A stretch of DNA of 61,784 nt from Colwellia sp. GTDB lineage: Bacteria; Pseudomonadota; Gammaproteobacteria; Enterobacterales; Alteromonadaceae. The DNA is taken from NCBI GenBank assembly GCA_016765685.1, contig JAESPR010000124.1:1-61784 (forward strand), written 5' to 3'. Below the pieces are notes generated by a model. It made no database searches and had not been told where the DNA came from. It worked only from the letters and a program-made list of their open reading frames with translations. Shown piece after piece: positions 55,383-61,784 of this stretch. The translations under genes were made by a program, and so were the position numbers. The number at the start of each line of letters is the position of its first letter. Positions within the stretch are counted from its first letter, which is position 1.

Positions 55383-57206
55383 CTATTTTATCGTGGCATT
55401 AATATTATTAATTAATAGTTTCTTCATGTCCCAAGCGCCTGTTGGGCAGCGCTCGGCACATAAACCACAGTGCAAACAAACATCTTCATCTTTGACCATA
55501 ATATGGCCGGTTTTTAATGGCGCTGATACCAGTAAACTTTGCTCACTATTTAACTCTGACACCCGAAATTGCTTAACTATTTGGCTATCATCGCTTTCTT
55601 CTTCAACGAAATTAATGCAATCCATTGGGCAAACATCTTCACAAGCCGAACACTCAATACAAGTGCTTTCCGTAAACACCGTATGAACATCACAATTTAA
55701 ACAACGACTCGCTTCTGCTAACGCCAATTTTTCATCGAAACCTAGTTCAACTTCTGTGTTCAATGTTTTAACCGCTTCATGCCATGATATATGAGGAACA
55801 AGGTTGCGCTCTTGGTGGTCAATATCACTTTGATAACTCCACTCATGAATGCCCATTTTTTGGCTGACTAAGTTAAAACTAGTATCACTTCTATCTTCAA
55901 TAGGATCGGCATTTTGACAGAAAAGATCGAGTGAAATAGCCGCTTGATGACCATTGGCAACCGCTGAAATAATATTTTTAGGACCAAAAGCGGCATCACC
56001 ACCAAAAAACACATTAGGCAAACTAGATTGCAAAGATTTTTTGTTTACCTTCGGGCTGTGCCACTGATTAAATTTAATGCCAATATCTCGTTCAATCCAA
56101 TCAAACGCGGTATCTTGCCCAACCGCCACCAACACCTGATCACATTCAACTAACAAGGTTTCACCCGTTGCTTGCAAACTGCGATTGCCGACTTTGTCAT
56201 AAACCGATGCAACTTGCTCAAACAACACCGCCACTAACTTGCCATGTTCTATTTTATATTCCAGTGGATTGTAATTAGGCATAATTGTAATACCTTCAGC
56301 AATGGCATCTGCTTTTTCCCATGGTGACGCTTTCATGGCATCAAAACTTGAGCGCACTAACACCGTAATTTCGTCAGCGCCAAGTCGTTTGGCCGTTCGA
56401 CAACAGTCCATGGCGGTATTACCACCACCGAGTACTACGACTTTTTTAGGGGCTGGATTTTCTTCATCATAGTTAAGGTGTTCAAAAGACACTTTCGCCA
56501 GCCAGTTAATGCCTGTGTCTATTTGAGCATGAGTTATTTGAGGATCAGTAGATTTTATATCAAGTTGATCATGGCCGGGAATTTCTAACCACCTACCATT
56601 GGGTGCACCGGTGCCAACAAATATGGCATCAAAGTTTGCGGCTATTAACTTATCTAGTGAGGTTATTTCTTCGCCAAAATGACATTCTAGCCCCATATTG
56701 ATAATATAGTTCAGCTCTTCATCAAGCACGGCTTCAGGTAAACGAAAAGCGGGGATTTGGCTACGCATCATACCGCCTGCTTTGGCATCGCGCTCAAACA
56801 TAATAACTTCATAACCTAGTGGTAATAAATCTCGCGCTACAGTCAATGATGCTGGGCCAGCGCCAATTAAGGCTATGCGTTTACCATTTTTTTTGTTTGG
56901 TATTTTTGGCAGAAAGGGTGTGATATCGTCTTTATTGTCAGCCGCAACCCGTTTTAATCGACAAATAGCCACTGGAGCTTCTTCTACACGAACGCGTCGG
57001 CAGGCGGGTTCACAGGGTCGGTCGCACACTCGGCCTAAAATACCGGGAAATACATTAGACTCCCAATTAATCATATAAGCATCGGTATAACGTTTTTCAG
57101 CAATAAGGCGAATATACTCAGGAACTGGCGTATGGGCTGGACAAGCCTGCTGACAATCAACCACTTTAAGAAAGTGTTGATAAGTACTGGTATCAGTTTT
57201 CTTCAA
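55383..57206 (-). CDS. GltD-like NAD(P)H:ferredoxin flavoprotein with extra 4Fe-4S domains
   Basis: A 607-residue iron-sulfur flavoprotein. The N-terminal Fer4_20 domain has CQQACPAHTPVPEYI and CDRPCEPACRR. An FAD Rossmann fold starts with ALIGAGPASLTVARDLLPLG near 112, and an NAD(P) fold VVVLGGGNTAMDCCRTAKRLG lies near 250. The FAD-closing segment is NVFFGGDAAFGPKNIISAVANGHQAA. At the C-terminus there are two ferredoxin clusters, CIECSACEDVCPMDC and CLHCGLCAERCP. This is the GltD type extended by a bacterial ferredoxin domain. Encoded first in the operon with the oxidoreductase, it probably links the ferredoxin-level electrons to NAD(P). RBS AAGGAGTAAGC. Confidence 0.9.
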   Translation of the reverse strand: MKKTDTSTYQHFLKVVDCQQACPAHTPVPEYIRLIAEKRYTDAYMINWESNVFPGILGRVCDRPCEPACRRVRVEEAPVAICRLKRVAADNKDDITPFLPKIPNKKNGKRIALIGAGPASLTVARDLLPLGYEVIMFERDAKAGGMMRSQIPAFRLPEAVLDEELNYIINMGLECHFGEEITSLDKLIAANFDAIFVGTGAPNGRWLEIPGHDQLDIKSTDPQITHAQIDTGINWLAKVSFEHLNYDEENPAPKKVVVLGGGNTAMDCCRTAKRLGADEITVLVRSSFDAMKASPWEKADAIAEGITIMPNYNPLEYKIEHGKLVAVLFEQVASVYDKVGNRSLQATGETLLVECDQVLVAVGQDTAFDWIERDIGIKFNQWHSPKVNKKSLQSSLPNVFFGGDAAFGPKNIISAVANGHQAAISLDLFCQNADPIEDRSDTSFNLVSQKMGIHEWSYQSDIDHQERNLVPHISWHEAVKTLNTEVELGFDEKLALAEASRCLNCDVHTVFTESTCIECSACEDVCPMDCINFVEEESDDSQIVKQFRVSELNSEQSLLVSAPLKTGHIMVKDEDVCLHCGLCAERCPTGAWDMKKLLINNINATIK

Positions 57207-57342
57207 AGCTTACTCCTTTAAATATAAATTTTTAAAAAGTATTTACTCGAATCTTTACTGCTTTTTCTGTGCTTATAACTAATCTAATGTATTTAGTTTA
57301 GCTTGTTAATAATTAAATTGATTTAATAGCATAGTGTTAATT

Positions 57343-58716
57343 TCATGATTTCATTTTCGAAAAATAAATTTTTGCTTGTTCAGTTACTTTCGGCGCTAAT
57401 AACACCGTTGAAATCATGGTGGGAATTGCCATTAGTGCATACATAATATCAATTAAATTAATGACTAACGCCAGAGATGACACCGCGCCAACTATAATTA
57501 AACAAAGATAAAACCACACATACGCTTGTTCGAAACGTTTGCCTAATAAAAACTCAGCACATTTACTGCCGTAATACCAAAACGTTAATACGGTGCTGGT
57601 GCTAAGAAAAAACACGATTATTGTGAGAAAATAACCGCCAATACTGGGAAAAGCTTGCTCGAATGCTTGTGCAGTTAAGCTCACCCCAGTTAATTGTAAA
57701 TCGCCAATGTCGGTCACCAAAATAGCCAAGGCCGTGCAAGTACATACTAGTAAGGTATCAACTATCGGCCCTAGTGTAGCAACCAAGCCTTCGCGTATCG
57801 GTTCATTTGTTTTTGCCGCGCCATGCGCCATTGATTCTGTGCCGATACCCGCTTCATTAGAAAAAGCACCGCGTTGCACGCCAATTAACACCACCGAACC
57901 AATAAAACCACCCGCCACTGAACTACCACTAAAAGCACCAACAAATATTGATATAAAGGCATCAGGGATAGCTGAGATATTCTGTACTAAAACGCCTAAC
58001 GTTAGCAGGAAATAACAAATAACCATCGCGGGTACCACTCGGCTAGTAATCTTAGCTAACCGTTCAAGCTTGCCCATAACAATATAAGTGATTAAAAAAC
58101 AGAGCAATAAGCCGGTAATTAGATCAAAGCTGAAATGATCGTTAACCGTTGCTAAGCCGTGTGGAATAGCAATAAAGTCTCGTAATACTTGCACTAACTG
58201 ATTTATTTGAAAAATAGGTAGCGCACCAAATATACCGCCAAGACAAAATAACCAAGCTAAAGGTAACCATTTTTTGCCTAATCCCTCACGAATCACGTAC
58301 ATAGGGCCACCTTGAATGCGACCACTGCGATCTAAACCTCGGTATTTTACCGCTAAGGTGGCGGTATAAAACTTGGTGGCAATACCTACTACGGCGGTTA
58401 CCCACATCCAAAAAATAGCGCCTGCGCCACCAATGGTAATGGCCACCGCAACACCGGCAATATTACCTAAACCTAACGTGCCTGATAGTGCCACCATCAA
58501 AGCTTGAAAGTGGGTTAAGTCGCCTTGTGCTTTTTCTTTAGAGTCTTCTTCAGAAAATTTACCTAAAGTGATGTCAACAGCATGTTTTAAATGCAGGTAA
58601 GGCATAAAGCGGCTATGCAAAACAAAAAATAGCCCGCCACCCACCAATAAAATGACCAGCGGTAAACCCCACATAAATGCGGAAATTTGTGCAAAAGTAT
58701 TGGTTAATTCATTCAT
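57343..58716 (-). CDS. AGCS family sodium:alanine (amino acid) symporter
   Basis: A 457-residue transporter with about eleven TM helices. The AGCS signature is clear: LSGTLGLGNIAGVAVAITIGGAGAIFWMW-type segment (about 73-101), GRIQGGPMYVIREGLG, GAFSNEAGIGTESMAHGAAKT (about 268-288) and FLSTSTVLTFWYYG. It imports alanine or glycine with sodium. The upstream region contains no Shine-Dalgarno. Instead a 9-bp tandem repeat adjoins the ATG directly, which could make expression variable. Confidence 0.93.
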   Translation of the reverse strand: MNELTNTFAQISAFMWGLPLVILLVGGGLFFVLHSRFMPYLHLKHAVDITLGKFSEEDSKEKAQGDLTHFQALMVALSGTLGLGNIAGVAVAITIGGAGAIFWMWVTAVVGIATKFYTATLAVKYRGLDRSGRIQGGPMYVIREGLGKKWLPLAWLFCLGGIFGALPIFQINQLVQVLRDFIAIPHGLATVNDHFSFDLITGLLLCFLITYIVMGKLERLAKITSRVVPAMVICYFLLTLGVLVQNISAIPDAFISIFVGAFSGSSVAGGFIGSVVLIGVQRGAFSNEAGIGTESMAHGAAKTNEPIREGLVATLGPIVDTLLVCTCTALAILVTDIGDLQLTGVSLTAQAFEQAFPSIGGYFLTIIVFFLSTSTVLTFWYYGSKCAEFLLGKRFEQAYVWFYLCLIIVGAVSSLALVINLIDIMYALMAIPTMISTVLLAPKVTEQAKIYFSKMKS

Positions 58717-58767
58717 ATTTTTATTATTTTTATTATTTTTATTATTTTTATTATTTTTATTATTTTT
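58717..58767. repeat. 9-bp tandem repeat, 5.7 copies
   Basis: Five perfect copies of ATTTTTATT followed by ATTTTT, immediately upstream of the AGCS symporter ATG (58714-58716). On the minus strand the unit reads AATAAAAAT. The tract occupies the place of the ribosome binding site and leader. Slippage of such tracts changes spacing between promoter and gene. Confidence 0.93.
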
Positions 58768-58795
58768 TACTTATATTAACTTATAATTATATTAG

Positions 58796-59275
58796 CTAGA
58801 GCAGCAAGCTTTGCTCTATTTTATGATATTCATCCGTCGCATTTATCAATGAATTAGCGGTTAAAGCAGATACGCCGTAAACAACAGTTTTAACACCATA
58901 CTCTGCTTTGATGTGACTTAACAGCAGATCAAAATCACCATCACCTGAAAGCAATACAATAGTGTTAATATCTTTGTTTGCTGCTGCTGCCATGATGTCG
59001 ATAGTGATACCTACATCCCAATCACCTTTAGCAGAGCCATCACTACGCTGAATATAAGGTTTTAGTTTTACTTTAAAACCAATATGCTTTAACGCTTTTT
59101 GAAATTTATGTTGCTGATCATCACTACGTTGAATAGCATAAGCATTGGCTAAAACAATATCTCCTTGTGCCATTAATTCTTGCCACAACAAACGATAATT
59201 GAACTGTCGCTGATAAACGTCTCTGGTGGTGTAATAAATGTTTTGTACATCAACAAACACGGCAATTTTTTGCAA
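58796..59275 (-). CDS. NYN domain protein (LabA/DUF88 family)
   Basis: The likely start is the TTG at 59275 (159 residues), giving the family N-terminus MQKIAVFVDVQNIYYTTR; AAGGAAAA lies 7 bp upstream. An ATG at 59335 in the same frame would add 20 residues that look unlike the family. The PIN-like NYN fold shows the acidic residues FVDVQN, GDWDVGITID and LSGDGDFDLLL, all intact, so it may act as an RNase. The gene lies 29 bp from the repeat tract, upstream of the AGCS gene on the same strand. Confidence 0.85.
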   Translation of the reverse strand: MQKIAVFVDVQNIYYTTRDVYQRQFNYRLLWQELMAQGDIVLANAYAIQRSDDQQHKFQKALKHIGFKVKLKPYIQRSDGSAKGDWDVGITIDIMAAAANKDINTIVLLSGDGDFDLLLSHIKAEYGVKTVVYGVSALTANSLINATDEYHKIEQSLLL

Positions 59276-59427
59276 AATATTTTCCTTTTTCAAAATTAAG
59301 TAACAAAATCGTAGGTTTGTTTGTAAATTAACCATCTTTATGGTGTATCCCCCTTGTTACTGCCAAAGGATAGCGTTAAAATATTTACATAAAAATAACA
59401 AACTGCATTTTAGTTTAGGGATAAAAT

Positions 59428-60429
59428 ATGCCTTTCGAAGAGAACTATCAAGTTACTTCTAACTTTAGTGAACTGACTCACGATTTCCTTTCTAGCCATT
59501 TAATTGCCCCAACACCAGTAAATTATGCAGTAATTTATCTTTATATCAGTAATGAGAACGAACTGTTAGGTGCCGCTATAGATAAAAAGCTTCATCAGGG
59601 TGAGTTAATTACTGTCGATTTTATCGCTGACTTATTCAAACGTTATATTTCATTTAGCGAGAGAATTGAAAACACCGTACTTTCCCCTTTTGAACAAACT
59701 TTAAGTAACACCTTAGATCAAATAACTCGCCAAGTCAGTAATGAAGAAAAAGCAACTAAAAGTTTACAAAAATTAGATAAGATCTTAACAAATACCGAGA
59801 ATCATCAATCACTTGAACAGATTGTTGGCTATCTATTTAATACCATTAATAATACTAAAGCCCAGCATCAAGCATTATCATTAGAATTATCGACAACACA
59901 GCAAGAGATCAGCCAACTAAAAGATAAACTCGCGTATTCTAGACAAGAGGCTTTGGTTGATTCATTAACCGGATTATTAAACCGCCGCGGCTGTGATGAT
60001 AAATTACAAGCCTTAAGTTTTGCCGGTACCCATTCTTCACTGGCGATTGATATTGATCATTTTAAGAAAATCAACGACAGCTTTGGCCACTTTGTTGGGG
60101 ATAAAGTTATACAGCGCATAGCGAAAACCATTAAAAGCCATGTTAGTGAGCAAGATTTAGCGGTTCGTTATGGTGGCGAAGAATTTTTGGTGGTGATGAC
60201 CAACAAGTCAATTCCTGAAGCTAAAAAAGTCGCTGAAAATATTCGCCTTTCGGTGGCTAAAATGAAATTAATTCAAAAAGAAACCAATACACTATTACCC
60301 CCTATTTCAGTTTCTATTGGTATCGCTCAAAGCGGTGATACTCCTAATTGGACAAGTTTATTTGAGCAAGCTGATGACGCTTTATATAAAGCGAAAAACT
60401 CCGGCAGAAATTGCTGCATTTGTGCTTGA
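59428..60429 (+). CDS. Diguanylate cyclase (GGDEF)
   Basis: A soluble protein of 333 residues. The N-terminal half (about 1-165) is helical, with a coiled coil before the catalytic domain and no recognised sensor. The GGDEF domain (about 170-333) has DSLTGLLNRRG, the metal-binding IDIDHFKKINDSFGH, the active GGEEF near 249-253, and the closing ALYKAKNSGRN. The residue where the inhibitory RxxD site should be (SEQD before LAVRYGGEEF) has Ser for Arg, so feedback by c-di-GMP is probably absent. It stands alone, followed by a repeat element and terminator. Confidence 0.93.
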   Translation: MPFEENYQVTSNFSELTHDFLSSHLIAPTPVNYAVIYLYISNENELLGAAIDKKLHQGELITVDFIADLFKRYISFSERIENTVLSPFEQTLSNTLDQITRQVSNEEKATKSLQKLDKILTNTENHQSLEQIVGYLFNTINNTKAQHQALSLELSTTQQEISQLKDKLAYSRQEALVDSLTGLLNRRGCDDKLQALSFAGTHSSLAIDIDHFKKINDSFGHFVGDKVIQRIAKTIKSHVSEQDLAVRYGGEEFLVVMTNKSIPEAKKVAENIRLSVAKMKLIQKETNTLLPPISVSIGIAQSGDTPNWTSLFEQADDALYKAKNSGRNCCICA

Positions 60430-60445
60430 CCCCCTTTTTTTCATA

Positions 60446-60545
60446 CACGCTCTTTGCCATCCATGGCACCGCGCCATACGACCGCCACGGATGGTGGAAG
60501 TTCAGTTTTTGCAGGAGCAAAAAACTGTCCGTTCATCCTGAACAT
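60446..60545. repeat. Structured repeat-like element downstream of the diguanylate cyclase gene
   Basis: A GC-richer segment than its surroundings with nested dyads: CATCC (60452-60456) with GGATG (60489-60493), and CAGTTTTTGC (60503-60512) with GCAAAAAACTG (60517-60527), enclosed by GTTCAG (60500-60505) and CTGAAC (60538-60543). It codes for nothing obvious. The layout resembles dispersed palindromic repeats seen in Alteromonadales genomes; I see only one copy in this window. Confidence 0.45.
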
Positions 60546-60574
60546 AAATAACGGCGCTTTTAGCGCCGTTATTT
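60546..60574. terminator. Bidirectional rho-independent terminator
   Basis: A perfect 12-bp stem, AAATAACGGCGC/GCGCCGTTATTT, around loop TTTTA, lies between the convergent diguanylate cyclase and chitinase genes. The AT ends give T-rich tails on both strands. Confidence 0.9.
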
Positions 60575-60616
60575 AATTGCCTCATAACTTAAGAATAGCC
60601 CCTTGGCTAGATAGCT

Positions 60617-61784
60617 TTACTGAATTTGACAAACTAACTGCCAGCTACCATCACTACCCGGCTCTGAGCTTGTCCACCAATTGGCTTGATAAATAGTACT
60701 TTGATGCTGCATTTGATCACCGCCCGCCGCATGGCTTGGATTACCTGCCCAGTTAGTTTGTGGCCAATTAGGATAACTTGGCGCATTAGCTATTTGCTGA
60801 CTGGTACATGAATCACCGCCTGAGCCTCCATCTGAGTCATCAGTAATCGTACCTGCTGGGTATTGAGGGTATTCCTGTTTTAAGACAAAACTTTGTTCAC
60901 CAACAGTAATGGTCCAGTTTGATGGCAATGGCATCGGTAAATAATAGTTGAGTTTCACCAGATAAGTTTCACCATCGGCAATAGCTTGATAACTTGGCAA
61001 GCTAAAACTAACGCGGTGCAAGCTATTGTCTAAACCGCCAATATTATTGCCACTCGCGTTACTACCACTACTAATAACCGTTAAGTTAGCACCACTTTGG
61101 TCGCTAATGTTATCAGGAATTGCTGTTGGTACGTCAAATTCAAAGACTGTGCCTCCAGGGAGCGTCACACCAGATTTATTCGTTATGGTAAGCTCAGGGT
61201 TAATTGGGTAGTTTTGATCGCCCAATTTAAAACCTGACACCTGATAAGTAACATCTAAGCTTTCATTAGGTAGAGTAATTTCAGCGCGTTGGTTACCGTA
61301 AGGCGCTGCATTAGCAAACTTATTGTAAATTAGCGTGGTCAGGTCTGAGCCCATTTCATATTCGTTAGTATTGCTATTGAAACGGTAATCACCGGCTAAT
61401 TCCCAGAACATAATGCCGCCCAAACCTTGGTCGATAATATATTGCGTTTTAACGCCTAATGACTCTTCATCTTCAGTCGATAAGAATACTTTAGTTTGTG
61501 CATTCCAAAGCCAAGGGGTCACCATAACACTGTCGTAATGACGAGTGTAAGTACCTACCAACTTATCATCTGGATCGTTGATTGGATCTAAACCATAAGC
61601 GGTAACATAATTACCCAATACGCCATTGGCTAAGTTTTTAACATGCCATAATGGGTTGGAACCAGCGCCCATCTCATTGCCATTGTTATCTTTGTCGTGC
61701 CATAAATTATTAATGCCAACCGCGCCATTACCACAATCATTTTTATCACCAACCCCCGTACCTTCAGCGCAAGAATTTTGATCC
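60617..61784 (-). CDS. GH18-type chitinase, C-terminal part with chitin-binding module (partial)
   Basis: The frame is open to the right edge of the window, so at least 389 residues are present and the N-terminus is missing. The segment GLGGIMFWELAGDYR marks the end of a GH18 barrel (the last strand with its conserved Trp). It is preceded by a region with D-x-D-N-N-G loops. A beta-sandwich domain follows (about 135-290 from the ATG at 61672), then a Gly/Ser/Asp linker and a chitin-binding domain near the C-terminus: NWAGNPSHAAGGDQMQHQ ... YQANWWTSSEPGSDGSWQLV, of the CBM5/12 type. The enzyme is presumably secreted to degrade chitin. Confidence 0.85.
   Translation of the reverse strand, partial: DQNSCAEGTGVGDKNDCGNGAVGINNLWHDKDNNGNEMGAGSNPLWHVKNLANGVLGNYVTAYGLDPINDPDDKLVGTYTRHYDSVMVTPWLWNAQTKVFLSTEDEESLGVKTQYIIDQGLGGIMFWELAGDYRFNSNTNEYEMGSDLTTLIYNKFANAAPYGNQRAEITLPNESLDVTYQVSGFKLGDQNYPINPELTITNKSGVTLPGGTVFEFDVPTAIPDNISDQSGANLTVISSGSNASGNNIGGLDNSLHRVSFSLPSYQAIADGETYLVKLNYYLPMPLPSNWTITVGEQSFVLKQEYPQYPAGTITDDSDGGSGGDSCTSQQIANAPSYPNWPQTNWAGNPSHAAGGDQMQHQSTIYQANWWTSSEPGSDGSWQLVCQIQ

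Noticed and set aside
60317-60541. Plus-strand frame of 74 codons overlapping the end of the diguanylate cyclase gene
   Set aside because: It runs in another frame of a clear GGDEF gene and then through the palindromic element; no start signal of its own.
1-61784. Mobile elements, prophage, CRISPR arrays, tRNA or rRNA genes
   Set aside because: Looked for transposase or integrase motifs, regularly spaced repeats and tRNA cloverleaf patterns; none was recognised, though a short tRNA could be missed by eye.

Overview
This window looks like a chromosomal segment of a marine gammaproteobacterium of the Alteromonadales, most like Colwellia or Thalassotalea. That is an inference from the low GC content, the gene order (tsaE, queG, orn, rsgA, psd; yicC, rph, pyrE; bioH, comF, nfuA), the cox operon layout and the abundance of lipoproteins, TonB-linked proteins and a chitinase. 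I see no tRNA, rRNA, insertion sequence, prophage or CRISPR array. Genes are densely packed. Many start codons are GTG or TTG, and several ribosome binding sites point to a later start than the longest open frame.

Layout. 1-9672: housekeeping synteny block (tsaE fragment, small lipoprotein, queG, orn, rsgA, psd), interrupted by an 1101-residue protein that looks like a hybrid histidine kinase in which every phosphotransfer residue has been replaced, a DUF4442 hotdog protein and an EF-hand-like protein. 9804-12228: BlaI-type repressor and an M56 (BlaR1-type) peptidase ending in a TonB domain, preceded by a palindrome that is a likely operator. 12225-15061: a Cpx-like envelope stress module (Spy/CpxP-like protein divergent from cpxR and cpxA, with a CpxR-box-like site between), followed by a DUF748/AsmA-like protein. 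17718-24469: yicC, rph and pyrE, with a four-gene electron-transfer cluster inserted between yicC and rph (DM13 lipoprotein, GMC flavoenzyme, Tat-exported partner subunit, thioredoxin-like protein).

24586-35700: a SprA-type putative metalloprotease with a tiny rod-protein-like companion, then bioH, comF and nfuA. Between comF and nfuA lie a TonB-dependent receptor, a beta-propeller surface protein and a large M14 carboxypeptidase. 35835-38943: small membrane proteins, a MATE exporter and a polysaccharide deacetylase. 39021-47887: a complete cytochrome c oxidase locus (coxB with fused cytochrome c, coxA, ctaG, coxC, SURF1, an unnamed thioredoxin-like factor, ctaA, ctaB, sco), with an FNR/ANR-like site far upstream of coxB. 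48527-49763: lexA with two adjoining SOS boxes and a divergent small membrane protein. 49821-52271: a lipoprotein operon (CsgG-like, PEGA-like, DUF4810, DUF799). 52381-57206: a 2-oxoacid:ferredoxin oxidoreductase with a GltD-like flavoprotein. 57343-61784: AGCS amino-acid symporter preceded by a 9-bp tandem repeat, NYN-domain protein, diguanylate cyclase, and the C-terminal part of a chitinase running off the window.

Most promising for follow-up: the DM13/GMC/Tat/thioredoxin cluster, the fully degenerate hybrid kinase, the 9-bp repeat tract in front of the AGCS gene, the CsgG-DUF4810-DUF799 lipoprotein operon with a possible extra 14-residue peptide at its end, and two unassigned repeat types. 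All functional statements rest on motif and family recognition by eye; no database search was run.
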